A stretch of DNA of 24,305 nt from Bacteriovoracaceae bacterium (GCA_023151145.1 JAKLJM010000007.1:1-24305); one strand, 5' to 3'; positions 6,522-15,405 are shown, counted from the first letter of the stretch. Made by a program: numbers and translations. Notes: generated from the sequence alone by a model not told the origin.

Positions 6522-7556
6522 GTGTTTAATTATATCCTTCGCCGCTTATTAATAATGATACCAACCCTTATTGGGGTTACATTAGTCACGTTTGTTTTAA
6601 TCAATCTTGCTCCAGGTTCGCCTATTGAGCAGAAAATTCAACAAATGAAATTCGGCGGAGGATCTCAACATTCTGATTCTGGCGGCGGAGGATCTTCAAA
6701 GTCCTCTGCTGTTTCTGAAGAAGTTATTGAAGCTCTTAAAAAACAATACGGTTTCGATAAACCGATGCATGTTCGTTACTGGATTTGGTTAACGAATATT
6801 GTGAAATTAGATTTTGGCGAATCCTTTACTTATGAAGAGCCGGTTATCGATGTTATTACGTCGAAATTTCCCGTCTCACTTCAGTTCGGAGTGATCTCGT
6901 TACTCATGTCTTATATCGTGAGTATTATTTTGGGTGTTGTAAAAGCGGTTAAACATGGTGGGAAGTTTGATTACATCACTAGTTTTATGCTTTTTATTAT
7001 GTATTCCATTCCGGGCTTCATGTTGGCCATTCTCCTCATTGTTTACTTTGCCGGTGGTGGCTTTTTTGATTGGTTTCCAATTGGAGAGTTATATTCTGAC
7101 GGCTATGCTGATATGACGTTTTGGCAACAAATTGTCGATAGGGTACATCATTTCATTCTCCCACTTATTTGCTATATGATTGGTTCATTTACAGTTCTTA
7201 CTATGTTGATGAAAAACTCATTATTAGATGAGGTGAAGAAAGACTATATTCGTACAGCGCGTGCGAAAGGTGTTTCTGAAAAGGTTGTCTATTTAAAACA
7301 TGCACTAAGAAATGCACTTATCCCTATTGTAACTGGGATTGGTGGATTTTTATCAATATTCTTTGCGGGCTCCCTTCTGTTGGAAACAATTTTTCAACTA
7401 GATGGTATGGGATTACTGGGCTACAAGTCGATTTTACAAAGAGATTATAACGTCATTATGGGATTGTTGTTTATTCAATCACTCGTGATGTTGGTTGGAA
7501 AAATTCTCTCAGATATTGCATACGTATTAGTTGATCCAAGGATTGATTTCGAATGA
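6522..7556 (+). CDS. yejB: Peptide ABC transporter permease, YejB type
   Basis: 344 residues, GTG start at 6522 after GGAG. An out-of-frame ATG overlaps it at 6520 (ATGTG) but stops after 10 codons. The protein opens FNYILRRLLIMIPTLIGVT, as in YejB/DppB. It has the Gly/Ser-rich periplasmic insertion (residues about 45-65) that marks YejB, then VSEEVIEALKKQYGFDKP and FDFGES. The EAA cytoplasmic loop, YIRTARAKGVSEKVVYLKHALRNA, precedes the last helices (loop at about residues 238-263), and the C-terminus VLVDPRIDFE is identical in style to YejB. Six membrane segments are expected. It pairs with the next permease to import peptides; Yej in enterobacteria takes up microcin C and other small peptides. 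Its stop overlaps the next start by ATGA. Confidence 0.93.
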   Translation: MFNYILRRLLIMIPTLIGVTLVTFVLINLAPGSPIEQKIQQMKFGGGSQHSDSGGGGSSKSSAVSEEVIEALKKQYGFDKPMHVRYWIWLTNIVKLDFGESFTYEEPVIDVITSKFPVSLQFGVISLLMSYIVSIILGVVKAVKHGGKFDYITSFMLFIMYSIPGFMLAILLIVYFAGGGFFDWFPIGELYSDGYADMTFWQQIVDRVHHFILPLICYMIGSFTVLTMLMKNSLLDEVKKDYIRTARAKGVSEKVVYLKHALRNALIPIVTGIGGFLSIFFAGSLLLETIFQLDGMGLLGYKSILQRDYNVIMGLLFIQSLVMLVGKILSDIAYVLVDPRIDFE

Positions 7557-8581
7557 TAGAAAAATATTTAGTTAAAAGTGTACTAGCAAAAAAACGTTGG
7601 AGAATCTTTAAGAAGAATAAGTCTGCCGTAGTTTCGGTTTTTCTCTTATTTTTCTTAGTATTAGGGACTGCACTTTCTCCGTTAATTGCTAATTCTAAAC
7701 CGCTTTATTTAAGTTACCAAGGTAAGTCGTACTTTCCTGCTTTCGTTGAATACACAGTTGATGATTTTGGAATCAATGATTCATTAGTCATCGATTATCG
7801 AAACATAGAATTGGATGCGAATGCTGGAGATAAGGCTCTATGGCCACCAGTTCAATGGGATCCATTTGAAAGTAACTCTAAGGTAGACAGTTATCCTTCA
7901 GCACCAAGTTCTATAAACTTAATGGGGACTGATGATCGTGGAAGAGATGTTTTCACTCGATTGTTATATGGGTTTCAATATAGCTTTGGTTTCGCCGTTT
8001 CCGTGTGGTTTTTCTCTTTGTTATTGGGAACAGCACTTGGTGGAACGATGGGATACTTCGGTGGTAGAACGGATTTTATTGGTCAGCGTATAGTTGAAAT
8101 TTTAAGTACCATGCCATTATTCTTCTTATTGATTATTTTGGTATCTATCTTTACTCCAAGTTTAGCGCTGCTCATTGGAATTTCATGTATGTTTGCATGG
8201 ATTGGAATTTCTTATTATGTAAGAGCTGAATTTCTAAAAAATAGAAATCGTGAATTCGTTGAGGCAGCTAGATCTCTAGGGGCAAGTCATACAAGAATTA
8301 TCTTTAAACATATTCTTCCAAACTCTTTAACTCCGATTATTACATTTGCACCATTTACCATTGCTGCAGAAATTGTTGGATTAGCTTCATTAGATTATCT
8401 AGGGCTTGGGCTTCAAGCTCCAACACCAAGTTGGGGAGAGCTATTATCTCAAGCGCATAAGTATTATTCTATTGCTTGGTGGTTAGCTTTTTATCCTTCT
8501 CTTGCTCTATTTATTGTCTTGAACCTTTTAAACTTAATTGGTCAGGGTGTTCGAGATGCAATGGATCCAAACATGACTTAA
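7553..8581 (+). CDS. yejE: Peptide ABC transporter permease, YejE type
   Basis: 342 residues, ATG overlapping the yejB stop. After the first helix (AVVSVFLLFFLVLGTALSPLI) comes a long periplasmic insert with LYLSYQGKSYFPAFVEYT and WPPVQWDPF, which is characteristic of YejE. LMGTDDRGRDVFTRLLYGF is the classic DppC/YejE motif. The EAA loop, FVEAARSLGASHTRIIFKHILPNS, is present, and the end LIGQGVRDAMDPNM is typical. No ATPase (YejF) gene follows; the operon ends in a strong terminator. The energising ATPase must be encoded elsewhere or shared with another peptide transporter. Confidence 0.93.
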   Translation: MIEKYLVKSVLAKKRWRIFKKNKSAVVSVFLLFFLVLGTALSPLIANSKPLYLSYQGKSYFPAFVEYTVDDFGINDSLVIDYRNIELDANAGDKALWPPVQWDPFESNSKVDSYPSAPSSINLMGTDDRGRDVFTRLLYGFQYSFGFAVSVWFFSLLLGTALGGTMGYFGGRTDFIGQRIVEILSTMPLFFLLIILVSIFTPSLALLIGISCMFAWIGISYYVRAEFLKNRNREFVEAARSLGASHTRIIFKHILPNSLTPIITFAPFTIAAEIVGLASLDYLGLGLQAPTPSWGELLSQAHKYYSIAWWLAFYPSLALFIVLNLLNLIGQGVRDAMDPNMT

Positions 8582-8582
8582 T

Positions 8583-8614
8583 AAAAAAAGCCAACTCAAG
8601 TTGGCTTTTTTTTT
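8583..8614. terminator. Strong bidirectional rho-independent terminator
   Basis: AAAAAAAGCCAAC (8583-8595), loop TCAA, GTTGGCTTTTTTT (8600-8612), with the T-run continuing to 8614. It lies between the stop of the second peptide permease and the stop of the convergent TonB-receptor gene, and should serve both. Confidence 0.92.
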
Positions 8615-8615
8615 C

Positions 8616-10454
8616 TTAAAATTTATAATCTATACTTCCGATCAATGATCTTCCTGCTTGAGAATAGTTTCTTTCGAGAATATAGCCTTTATTAAAGGCA
8701 TTTTTTAATTCTAATCCTAAGATCAATTCATTTAATGGACTTTGATAAACGTGGTATTTAAAGAAAAAATCGAAAAGTGTGTATTTGTCGCGTTTATCTT
8801 GATTGCTATCAAATTGTTTTCCGACAGCTTGAAATAGAAAACCGGCCTTAAGTTGATCACTTACCGATCTTTGATAATGAAGTTTAGTTAAAGTCGTTGG
8901 ACGATAGGCTAATTTTTTACTTTGATTAACTGCTTTGGCATTTAAATAACTGGAAGATAAGGAAATACTTTCTGTGTTTGAGTTGAAATTAAGTTCACCT
9001 TCAAGTCCATCAATTTTGGCGCCACCGATATTTTCCATTTTTGAGCTAGTTGAATTGTATTGAAATTTATCATCAAATTGAGTTTTAAAATAGGTCATTA
9101 AAAAATTCATTTGGCCATTCAACTTTCTTTCAAGGCTTAATTCACCTTGCAGTGATTTTTCTGGAGTTATCGATTCATTTCCTCCAAAACCGTAAAGAGT
9201 ATAAAGACTAGGAGAGTTGGTCCCTCTCACGACTGAGAGTTTTACAGTGTCATTATCAAAATGATTTCCGATCACAGCACGATAAGAGTAAGCATCATTA
9301 AACTTTGAATGTTGATCGAAGCGCAGACTCCCGGAATAAAACAGTGAGCTTATATTCGGTAGTGATTTTTTTTGAAAACCAAGAGCGAGTCCTATTTGAT
9401 GAGCCTTTTTATTCGCTGAGCCCGAACCTTCATTAAAAGTGATTTCTTCATTAAGAAAATGAGTGCTTAAAGAGTAATCAAAGGTAGAGTTTGATTGGTA
9501 AAGAAAATAAATATTACCCTGCTGACTTTCGCCACGATAGCTATAGTAAGTCGATGCAGTTTTTAAGTTTCTTTGATTTTGAGTTACACTGAGGCTAGTT
9601 TCAGTTGAGAGTTGATCTGTAAATTCTCCAGAATGTAAAAGGTTAATAGCTTTTTCTTCAACGTAAGCTAAGTTGTTTGCAGCGGCATTAAGTGGATAGG
9701 TTTCATCATAGGGAATTTTATTGTTTTTATATTTTACTGAAGTTTCTAGATAGTTTTTTTCATTAATTTCATAATCTAAATTTAAATTTAAATTTTTGCT
9801 GATTACTCGATCTTTTTCTTCTTTTTGAGCGGGAGATGTAATGAGTGCAGAACGTGCCCCTGAAGATGTAAAATCCCCAGCTATTTTATAGCCTAATTTA
9901 TCGATCTTTTGGCGTCGAGATAGACTGAAAGCTTTTTCCCCCCAAGTTTTATTTTCATAACTTTGATGTGTATGAAATTGATGAATAGCATTGGCATCTT
10001 TGGCACGCTTAGTTCTGATGAAGATCACGCCGCCTAGTGAGTTCGTAGCAAATAATTGAGCTTGTGCTCCTTTTAAAATTTCAATGCGCTCAATGTCGGC
10101 AATATTAAGTTGGTTGAAATTAAAAGCACGGTTAGGATCAGTCGGATCATTGACGACAGCACCATCGATGACCACTGTTGTATGGTAGGAGTCCATTCCA
10201 CGAATAAAAACGCTACCTGCTTGGCCCGCTCCACCTTTATTAATAGCGTAAATTTGGGAAAATTGTGAAAGAAGTTCAGAGAGTGATTGGCTAGAAGATT
10301 GCTTGATCTCTTCTTCTGTGATCACATGAATTTTTTGGTAAGATTCTTTAATATTGTATGGCAATTTTTCAGCTTCAACGCGGATGATATCTTCTGCGTG
10401 TAAGAAGATCGGAAAAGTTGCGAGCCAAGCTAGAGCGATTTTTTTTTGTTTCAT
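8616..10454 (-). CDS. btuB: TonB-dependent outer-membrane receptor, BtuB-like (probably cobalamin)
   Basis: 612 residues, close to E. coli BtuB (about 614). Signal peptide 1-20 (PIFLHA|ED). A possible TonB box, IIRVEAEK, follows at the mature N-terminus. The plug domain (about 35-155) shows SLSELLSQF, GSVFIRGMDSYHTTVVIDG and the IERIEILKGAQAQLFATNSL-GGVIFI pattern shared by all TonB receptors. The rest is a beta barrel ending in an aromatic residue (IDYKF), as needed for outer-membrane insertion. It is divergent from a binding protein-permease-ATPase operon, so both are probably controlled together and import the same substrate. I favour cobalamin from BtuB-like length and plug, and from MetH in the window, but a siderophore or heme cannot be excluded. 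No cobalamin riboswitch fits in the short upstream gap. Confidence 0.85.
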   Translation of the reverse strand: MKQKKIALAWLATFPIFLHAEDIIRVEAEKLPYNIKESYQKIHVITEEEIKQSSSQSLSELLSQFSQIYAINKGGAGQAGSVFIRGMDSYHTTVVIDGAVVNDPTDPNRAFNFNQLNIADIERIEILKGAQAQLFATNSLGGVIFIRTKRAKDANAIHQFHTHQSYENKTWGEKAFSLSRRQKIDKLGYKIAGDFTSSGARSALITSPAQKEEKDRVISKNLNLNLDYEINEKNYLETSVKYKNNKIPYDETYPLNAAANNLAYVEEKAINLLHSGEFTDQLSTETSLSVTQNQRNLKTASTYYSYRGESQQGNIYFLYQSNSTFDYSLSTHFLNEEITFNEGSGSANKKAHQIGLALGFQKKSLPNISSLFYSGSLRFDQHSKFNDAYSYRAVIGNHFDNDTVKLSVVRGTNSPSLYTLYGFGGNESITPEKSLQGELSLERKLNGQMNFLMTYFKTQFDDKFQYNSTSSKMENIGGAKIDGLEGELNFNSNTESISLSSSYLNAKAVNQSKKLAYRPTTLTKLHYQRSVSDQLKAGFLFQAVGKQFDSNQDKRDKYTLFDFFFKYHVYQSPLNELILGLELKNAFNKGYILERNYSQAGRSLIGSIDYKF

Positions 10455-10506
10455 AAACTAATAGTTCCAATTGTCATTTGAATAAGAATTGAGCAACATA
10501 GTAAGT

Positions 10507-11640
10507 ATGCCAAGTCATTTTATTTTAGTCATTTTTGTTTTGATTTTTTCTTCATTTTCCACAAGTGCTAGTTGTTTATTATTGGATCAAGCTAAAGATA
10601 TCGAGTTGTCTTTTGCCCAGAAGTTTAAACTTAAGCAAGATGAGAAGAATAAGATTTTTTGGTTAAAGCTTGATTCACAAAAAAATTGGCTAGGTTTTAG
10701 CGAAAATTCAGCCTTGAAAAAAAATCAAGCTCAATGTCCACAATTGGTCATTAAAAAATTTCCCGAGAGAGTTGTTGCTACGTCCACCACTCAGTTATCT
10801 GCTTTTTTAGATCTCAAAGAAATTGATAAATTGATTGGTTTTACACAAATTGAAATGGTTTCGAGTGAACTTATTTTGCAAAAGAGTAAGGCTAAACAAT
10901 TAAAAAATTTACCATTAAATCCTAATATCGAGGATTTGATTGTTCATAAAGTGGATTTACTTTTGACTTATGCCGTTAGTGATTCTTCTGAGCAGGTTAA
11001 GAGCTTTAGCAAAAAACCAAATGGCTTAACAGTACTGGTAATGAATGAATACCTAGAGCCCCATCCTTTGGGAAGAATGGAATGGCTTTTGGTGTATGGA
11101 GCTTTATTGAATAAGTTACCATTAGCACAATCCTTATTTCAAGAGCGACTACTCTCTTATCAAAGCTCTGTTGCTTTAATAAAAAATCAGAACCTTCACC
11201 CAAAACTTTTATTGGGTGAATATTATAACGGTAAGTGGGTTTACCCAGGGAAAAATAGCGATTTAATGAAGATGGCTGAGGATTTAAAACTCGATATTAT
11301 TCGGCCGATGAGAAAAAATAGTACGACAACAGGACCAGAGTTTTATAGTTATGAGGAAATTTTACCACTCATTAAAATCAGCCAATTTTGGTACCTACAA
11401 ACAAGTTATGTTTCAAAAGAACAAATGGCGCAAAAAAATAATCTCTATAAACCATTTTTAAAATTGCATATTATTCAACTTGCCATGGGTGATGTTTCTA
11501 AAAACTATAATGACTACTGGGAGACTGGGGTGAATCGTCCAGATCTCGTGATTAAGGATCTGATCACAATTTTTTATCCTGAAATTAAACGTAATCATTT
11601 TGCCAATCATAAACTGCTTTGGTTAAATGAATTGCAATGA
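10507..11640 (+). CDS. btuF: ABC transporter substrate-binding protein, BtuF/FepB class
   Basis: Start choice is uncertain: ATG 10507 gives MPSHFILVIFVLIFSSF, a good signal peptide. An in-frame TTG at 10489 would add 6 residues. Neither has a clear Shine-Dalgarno. About 377 residues. Family signs are RVVATSTTQLSAFLDL near the start of the first lobe, DLLLTYAVS, and YLEPHPLGRMEWLLVYGALL in the middle. WVYPGKNSDLMKMAEDL opens the second lobe, and NRPDLVIKDLITIFYPE is the conserved close of the class III binding fold. The EYLEPHPLGRMEW segment is typical, as I recall, of Bacteroidota versions. It delivers substrate from the receptor encoded divergently to the permease that follows (ATGA overlap). 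Confidence 0.87.
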   Translation: MPSHFILVIFVLIFSSFSTSASCLLLDQAKDIELSFAQKFKLKQDEKNKIFWLKLDSQKNWLGFSENSALKKNQAQCPQLVIKKFPERVVATSTTQLSAFLDLKEIDKLIGFTQIEMVSSELILQKSKAKQLKNLPLNPNIEDLIVHKVDLLLTYAVSDSSEQVKSFSKKPNGLTVLVMNEYLEPHPLGRMEWLLVYGALLNKLPLAQSLFQERLLSYQSSVALIKNQNLHPKLLLGEYYNGKWVYPGKNSDLMKMAEDLKLDIIRPMRKNSTTTGPEFYSYEEILPLIKISQFWYLQTSYVSKEQMAQKNNLYKPFLKLHIIQLAMGDVSKNYNDYWETGVNRPDLVIKDLITIFYPEIKRNHFANHKLLWLNELQ

Positions 11641-12650
11641 AATTAAAATTCAGTTTTCTTATCATTTTATTTTTCCTACTTACCATCTTAGCTCTAATGA
11701 ATGGTCCAATGGATATTGGATTTAGTTCTATTTTTGGCTTTGTACCTACGGGAGTAGAGAATGGAGATGAATTAAATATTGTTTTAAATTATCGTTGGTC
11801 TAAAGTGATTATGGCGATGACTGCCTGTGGAGGCTTGGCGATAGCTGGTCTTTTGATGCAAACATATTTTCAAAATCCACTTGCAGGCCCGGATGTTTTT
11901 GGTCTCACTAGTGGGGCGAGTTTAGGGGTGGCTCTGGCCATTTTTGCTCAAAGTTCTCTTTTTCAATTCACTTCACTGGAGCTTAACTTCTTAGGGTTTG
12001 GAATTGAAGCTTTCGCTGCGTTTATTGGTGCATTTTTAACCTTTTTACTTATTAGTGTCTTATCACTTAAGTTTCGATCAAAAACAGTTTTACTTATCTT
12101 GGGTCTCTTAATGGCCAGTTTCCTTAGTGGCTTTTTATCGTTATTAGTTTCTTTAAGTAATAAAGATGAGCTAAGAGATTTTATCAGTTGGGGATTAGGC
12201 AGTTTTGAAAAACTGAATTTGATACAATCCCTTTTTATGTTGGTTGCAGTTTTATTTATTTCTATATTGGTTTTCTTAATGTCAAAAGCTCTCAATGTCT
12301 TTTATCTCGGAGAGAAATACGCCGCCACATCTGGAGTAAATGTTAAAAAATTCAAAGGGAATGTAATCCTTGCAACTTGTGTACTAACGGCCTTAATTAC
12401 CGCGGCTTGTGGACCTCTTGCTTTTGTGGGAGTTGTTGCTGCTCATGCTGCCCGTGCCTTTTTTAAAACAGCTCAGCATAAAATTTTGATTCCAGGAACC
12501 TTATTGATTGGGGCGAATTTTGGATTAGTCGTTATCATATTTTTATCTTTTCGTTTTTCGCTACCGCTTCCAGCCAATGCCATCATGGGATTTTTAGGAG
12601 CACCACTCTTATTGTTTTTTCTTCTAAGAAAGGAGCATAAACACTTATGA
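11637..12650 (+). CDS. btuC: FecCD/BtuC-family ABC transporter permease
   Basis: 337 residues, ATG in an ATGA overlap with the binding-protein gene. Family motifs run in order: LNYRWSKVIMAMTACGGLAIAGLLMQ (BtuC R-P-R/ALA--G--LQ region, quoted as LNYRWSKVIMAMT then ACGGLAIAGLLMQ), QNPLAGPDVFGLTSGASLGV, LILGLLMASFLSG, DFISWGLGSFEKL, LGEKYAATSGVNV, and ACGPLAFVGVVAAHAARAF. About ten membrane helices are expected. It forms the inner-membrane channel for cobalamin or another iron-siderophore-like ligand. The loop usually reading GFVGLVVPHxxR is altered here to AFVGVVAAHAAR: the usual Pro is replaced by Ala. It overlaps the ATPase gene by ATGA. Confidence 0.92.
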   Translation: MKLKFSFLIILFFLLTILALMNGPMDIGFSSIFGFVPTGVENGDELNIVLNYRWSKVIMAMTACGGLAIAGLLMQTYFQNPLAGPDVFGLTSGASLGVALAIFAQSSLFQFTSLELNFLGFGIEAFAAFIGAFLTFLLISVLSLKFRSKTVLLILGLLMASFLSGFLSLLVSLSNKDELRDFISWGLGSFEKLNLIQSLFMLVAVLFISILVFLMSKALNVFYLGEKYAATSGVNVKKFKGNVILATCVLTALITAACGPLAFVGVVAAHAARAFFKTAQHKILIPGTLLIGANFGLVVIIFLSFRFSLPLPANAIMGFLGAPLLLFFLLRKEHKHL

Positions 12651-13366
12651 GTATCAAGGTTCAAAATCTCACACTCGGTTATCAAGAAAAAATTTTGGCC
12701 AAGGAATTAAATTTAAGTTTAATGGCGGGAGAATTAGTTTCTTTAATCGGTCCAAATGGAGTGGGAAAATCAACGCTGTTTAAAACAATGCTTGGCTTAC
12801 AATCAAAAATTGCAGGTGAGATTCTTATTAATGATCATCGCCTTGAAAGTTTCGATCGTTTTGAATTGGCAAGAACTGTTTCTATGTTATTAACTGATAA
12901 AATTGATATCGATTATATAAAAGTGCCAGAGTTAGTTGAACTGGGATCTTTTCCACATCAGGATTTAACAACAGTAAAAGGGCGTAAAGATTTTTATCAT
13001 CGCTTACTAGACATGAAAGATTTTTTTGGTCTAGGTTATATTTGGCATGAATATTACAATGAACTTTCTGATGGACAAAAACAACGAGTTTTACTAGCTC
13101 GAGCAGCAATGCAATCAATGGAAAACTTAATTTTGGATGAACCAACGACTTATTTGGATATAAAAGGTAAGCGTGAATTGTTCAAACTTTTAAAAAGAAT
13201 ATCCCTTGAAAAAAAGGGAGCTGTTTTGTTATCAACTCACGATCTAGATTTAGCATTTGAGTATTCAAGCAAGATATGGGTGATGAGTTGTGATGGGCGA
13301 ATCATTGAAGGCAGCCCCAATGAGATAAAATCATCAGGGCTTATTAACGAAGTTTTTGGTTTATAA
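12647..13366 (+). CDS. btuD: ABC transporter ATPase, BtuD/FecE type
   Basis: 239 residues, ATG in an ATGA overlap. Walker A GPNGVGKST (35-43), signature LSDGQKQR (140-147, Asp in place of the usual second Gly), Walker B LILDE (161-165), D-loop YLD (169-171), H-loop His198. Where most family members have the Q-loop glutamine, this protein reads SMLLTDKIDID. As I recall, that VLTD/E variant is typical of Bacteroidota siderophore/cobalamin ATPases, and it agrees with the binding protein's features. It powers the uptake system; the operon is binding protein, permease, ATPase. The stop overlaps the convergent protease gene by 6 bases, and no terminator is seen. Confidence 0.92.
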   Translation: MSIKVQNLTLGYQEKILAKELNLSLMAGELVSLIGPNGVGKSTLFKTMLGLQSKIAGEILINDHRLESFDRFELARTVSMLLTDKIDIDYIKVPELVELGSFPHQDLTTVKGRKDFYHRLLDMKDFFGLGYIWHEYYNELSDGQKQRVLLARAAMQSMENLILDEPTTYLDIKGKRELFKLLKRISLEKKGAVLLSTHDLDLAFEYSSKIWVMSCDGRIIEGSPNEIKSSGLINEVFGL

Positions 13367-14434
13367 TTGTTGCAATGTAAGCTCAGTCGTTTGTTCTTTA
13401 TTATTTCTGACGTATTTGATTTTTACCTTGTCACCAATTTTAAATTTATCAAGGGTATTGTATAAATCATCGTATGATTCGATTTTATAAGTTTCAATCC
13501 CAACAATTAAATCTCCTACATAAAAACGCCCTTGTCGATCACGGGTGATACCCTGGAGCCCTGATTTAGCCGCTGCACCTTTAGGGTCCACAAACTTAAT
13601 CATGACACCCGTTCTAATGCCAAATCGAGCAGTGAATTGTTCTTCTAATACGGCAATTCCTAGACCTGGACGAATGACTTTTCCATACTTAATGAGTTCG
13701 GGAACAATGGATTTAACAGTATCTACAGGAATTGAAAATCCAAGTCCTGCACTTGTGCCAACTCCTGCACCATTGAAAATCATAGTATTAATACCAATGA
13801 GTTTTCCTTCAGAGTTTAATAATGGGCCACCAGAGTTTCCTGGATTAATAGAAGCATCAGTTTGAATCATTCCGTGTATAGAGACGCCACCATAACCTCT
13901 AATTTTTCTTTCTAAGGCAGAGACACTTCCGGTGGTGAGAGTATGATCTAGTCCCAGTGGGTTACCAATGGCCAAAGCTTTTTGTCCAACTAATAAACTT
14001 TTAGATTCACCCACGACAATAGGGTTTAATGTTTTAGGTATCTCAACTAATTTTAAAACTGCAATATCTTTTTTAGGATCAGCTCCTACGAACTTGGCGC
14101 GATATTGTTTCTTATCATTTTTAAAAGTAATCATGAATGAATCACCACCATCGACAACGTGGAAATTGGTGACGATATGTCCCGCTTTGTCCCAAACAAA
14201 ACCGGAACCAACTCCAGCTTCTACTTCAGTGGGATCGAGATCAAAAAAACTTCTGCGTGCCTTTTGAATATTAGAAACGTTGACAACCGAATCAACGGCA
14301 TTTTGAAAAACACTAATTGAGTTTTTTTCATCCTCTAAAAAATTAGCATTATCTTTTTTCAACGTTGCAGATTGAGCAATGACCGATTGCTGTAAGTTTA
14401 AGACCAGAAGCGTAATAAATAAGATTTTTTTCAT
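13361..14434 (-). CDS. HtrA/DegP-family periplasmic serine protease with one PDZ domain
   Basis: 357 residues, ATG preceded by AGGAGG. Signal peptide 1-20 (SVIA|QS). The trypsin-like domain carries the triad His92 (TNFHVVDG), Asp123 (KKDIAVLKL) and Ser201 (NPGNSGGPLL). A single PDZ domain covers about 255-350 (RPGLGIAV, VMIKFVDPKGAAAKSGLQ, VGDLIVGIETYKIESYDDLY). One PDZ makes it more like DegS/HtrA-type trimers than two-PDZ DegP. It probably degrades or processes misfolded envelope proteins. It stands alone, divergent from psd with 68 bases between; no regulator site is evident. Confidence 0.93.
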   Translation of the reverse strand: MKKILFITLLVLNLQQSVIAQSATLKKDNANFLEDEKNSISVFQNAVDSVVNVSNIQKARRSFFDLDPTEVEAGVGSGFVWDKAGHIVTNFHVVDGGDSFMITFKNDKKQYRAKFVGADPKKDIAVLKLVEIPKTLNPIVVGESKSLLVGQKALAIGNPLGLDHTLTTGSVSALERKIRGYGGVSIHGMIQTDASINPGNSGGPLLNSEGKLIGINTMIFNGAGVGTSAGLGFSIPVDTVKSIVPELIKYGKVIRPGLGIAVLEEQFTARFGIRTGVMIKFVDPKGAAAKSGLQGITRDRQGRFYVGDLIVGIETYKIESYDDLYNTLDKFKIGDKVKIKYVRNNKEQTTELTLQQL

Positions 14435-14502
14435 AGGTTCCTCCTAGTACAACTTGTTAACAATAGATATAATCCTGGAAGACTTTTTGATCAAGTGAGG
14501 AA

Positions 14503-15405
14503 ATGGTGGATATTCAATTTTTTAACAAAATGACTGGTAAAATGGATGTGGAAAAAGTCTATGGCGATCAAATGGTCGAGTGGCTTTATCAGTCAAATAC
14601 TGGAAAAGCCTTATCTGAGGTTTTAGTTAAACCATGGTTAAGTAATTTCTATGGTTCTCTTCAAAATACTTCTTGGAGTAAAGGTAAAATAAAACCATTT
14701 ATTAAAGATTTTAATATTCCAATCGATGATTTTTTACCAGAAGAGGGCAGAAATCAAGCCGATCCTTATTCTTCATTTAATCAATTTTTTATTCGAAGAT
14801 TTAAACCAGGTAAACGCCAATACCCACAAGAGAATCATGTGATGGGAGCACCTGCTGAAGCCCGTTATTTTGCTTATGAAAGTATTCAAGACGATGAGTT
14901 AATTCCTGTTAAGGGAAAGTTTTTAAATTCACCATTATTACTTGCTAATGAAAAATGGGAAGCAGCCTTTAAAGATGGACCTTGTTTACTGGCGAGACTT
15001 TGTCCGGTGGACTACCACCGATATCATTATCCTGATAACGGAAAAGTTCTAGATCATTATCCTGTTCACGGAAAACTTCATTCCGTAAACCCACTAGCTT
15101 TGAAAGAGAAGGCGGATATTTTTGCTACCAATGAAAGAGTGGTGACTATTCTAGAGACCGAAAATTTCGGAAAACTAGCCTACGTGGAAGTTGGTGCGAT
15201 TATGGTGGGGAAAATCATTCAAAGTGGTAGCTTAAAAGATTTTAAGCGCGGTGAAGAGAAAGGCTATTTTCTTTTTGGTGGATCAACAGTGATCATTTTA
15301 GGTGAGAAAGGTAAGTGGAAACCTGATGAGCTGATGCTAGAAAATACTAAGAAAAAAATTGAAACCTATCTTCACTTAGGTGCAGCCGTTGCCAATAAGA
15401 TCTAG
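14503..15405 (+). CDS. psd: Phosphatidylserine decarboxylase (proenzyme), with Glu replacing the triad Asp
   Basis: 300 residues. Makes phosphatidylethanolamine from phosphatidylserine at the inner membrane. ATG 14503 has GAGG only 2 bases upstream; GTG 14506 is better spaced, so the true start may be one codon later. SSFNQFFIRRFKPGKR (90-105) is the family's early motif. ARLCPVDYHRYHYP (164-177) holds the His pair. FGGSTVIIL (258-266) is the self-cleavage site, where Ser261 becomes the pyruvoyl group and splits beta and alpha chains. The self-processing triad in E. coli Psd is Asp90/His147/Ser254. By alignment the partners here are Glu119 (in GAPAEAR, where the family has PADG), His175 and Ser261. 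The Asp-to-Glu change is clear in the DNA (GCT GAA GCC). Confidence 0.94.
   Translation: MVDIQFFNKMTGKMDVEKVYGDQMVEWLYQSNTGKALSEVLVKPWLSNFYGSLQNTSWSKGKIKPFIKDFNIPIDDFLPEEGRNQADPYSSFNQFFIRRFKPGKRQYPQENHVMGAPAEARYFAYESIQDDELIPVKGKFLNSPLLLANEKWEAAFKDGPCLLARLCPVDYHRYHYPDNGKVLDHYPVHGKLHSVNPLALKEKADIFATNERVVTILETENFGKLAYVEVGAIMVGKIIQSGSLKDFKRGEEKGYFLFGGSTVIILGEKGKWKPDELMLENTKKKIETYLHLGAAVANKI

Noticed and set aside
10455..10506. Cobalamin riboswitch or Fur box between the divergent uptake genes
   Set aside because: The gap is about 52 bases, far too short for a cobalamin riboswitch, and I could not find a convincing Fur-type palindrome.
13367..13440. Terminator between the ATPase and HtrA-type genes
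   Set aside because: The coding regions overlap by 6 bases and I found no stem followed by a T-run near either stop.
13545..14267. Two long + frames opposite the HtrA-type protease
   Set aside because: They are mirror frames of a protein with an intact catalytic triad and PDZ domain.
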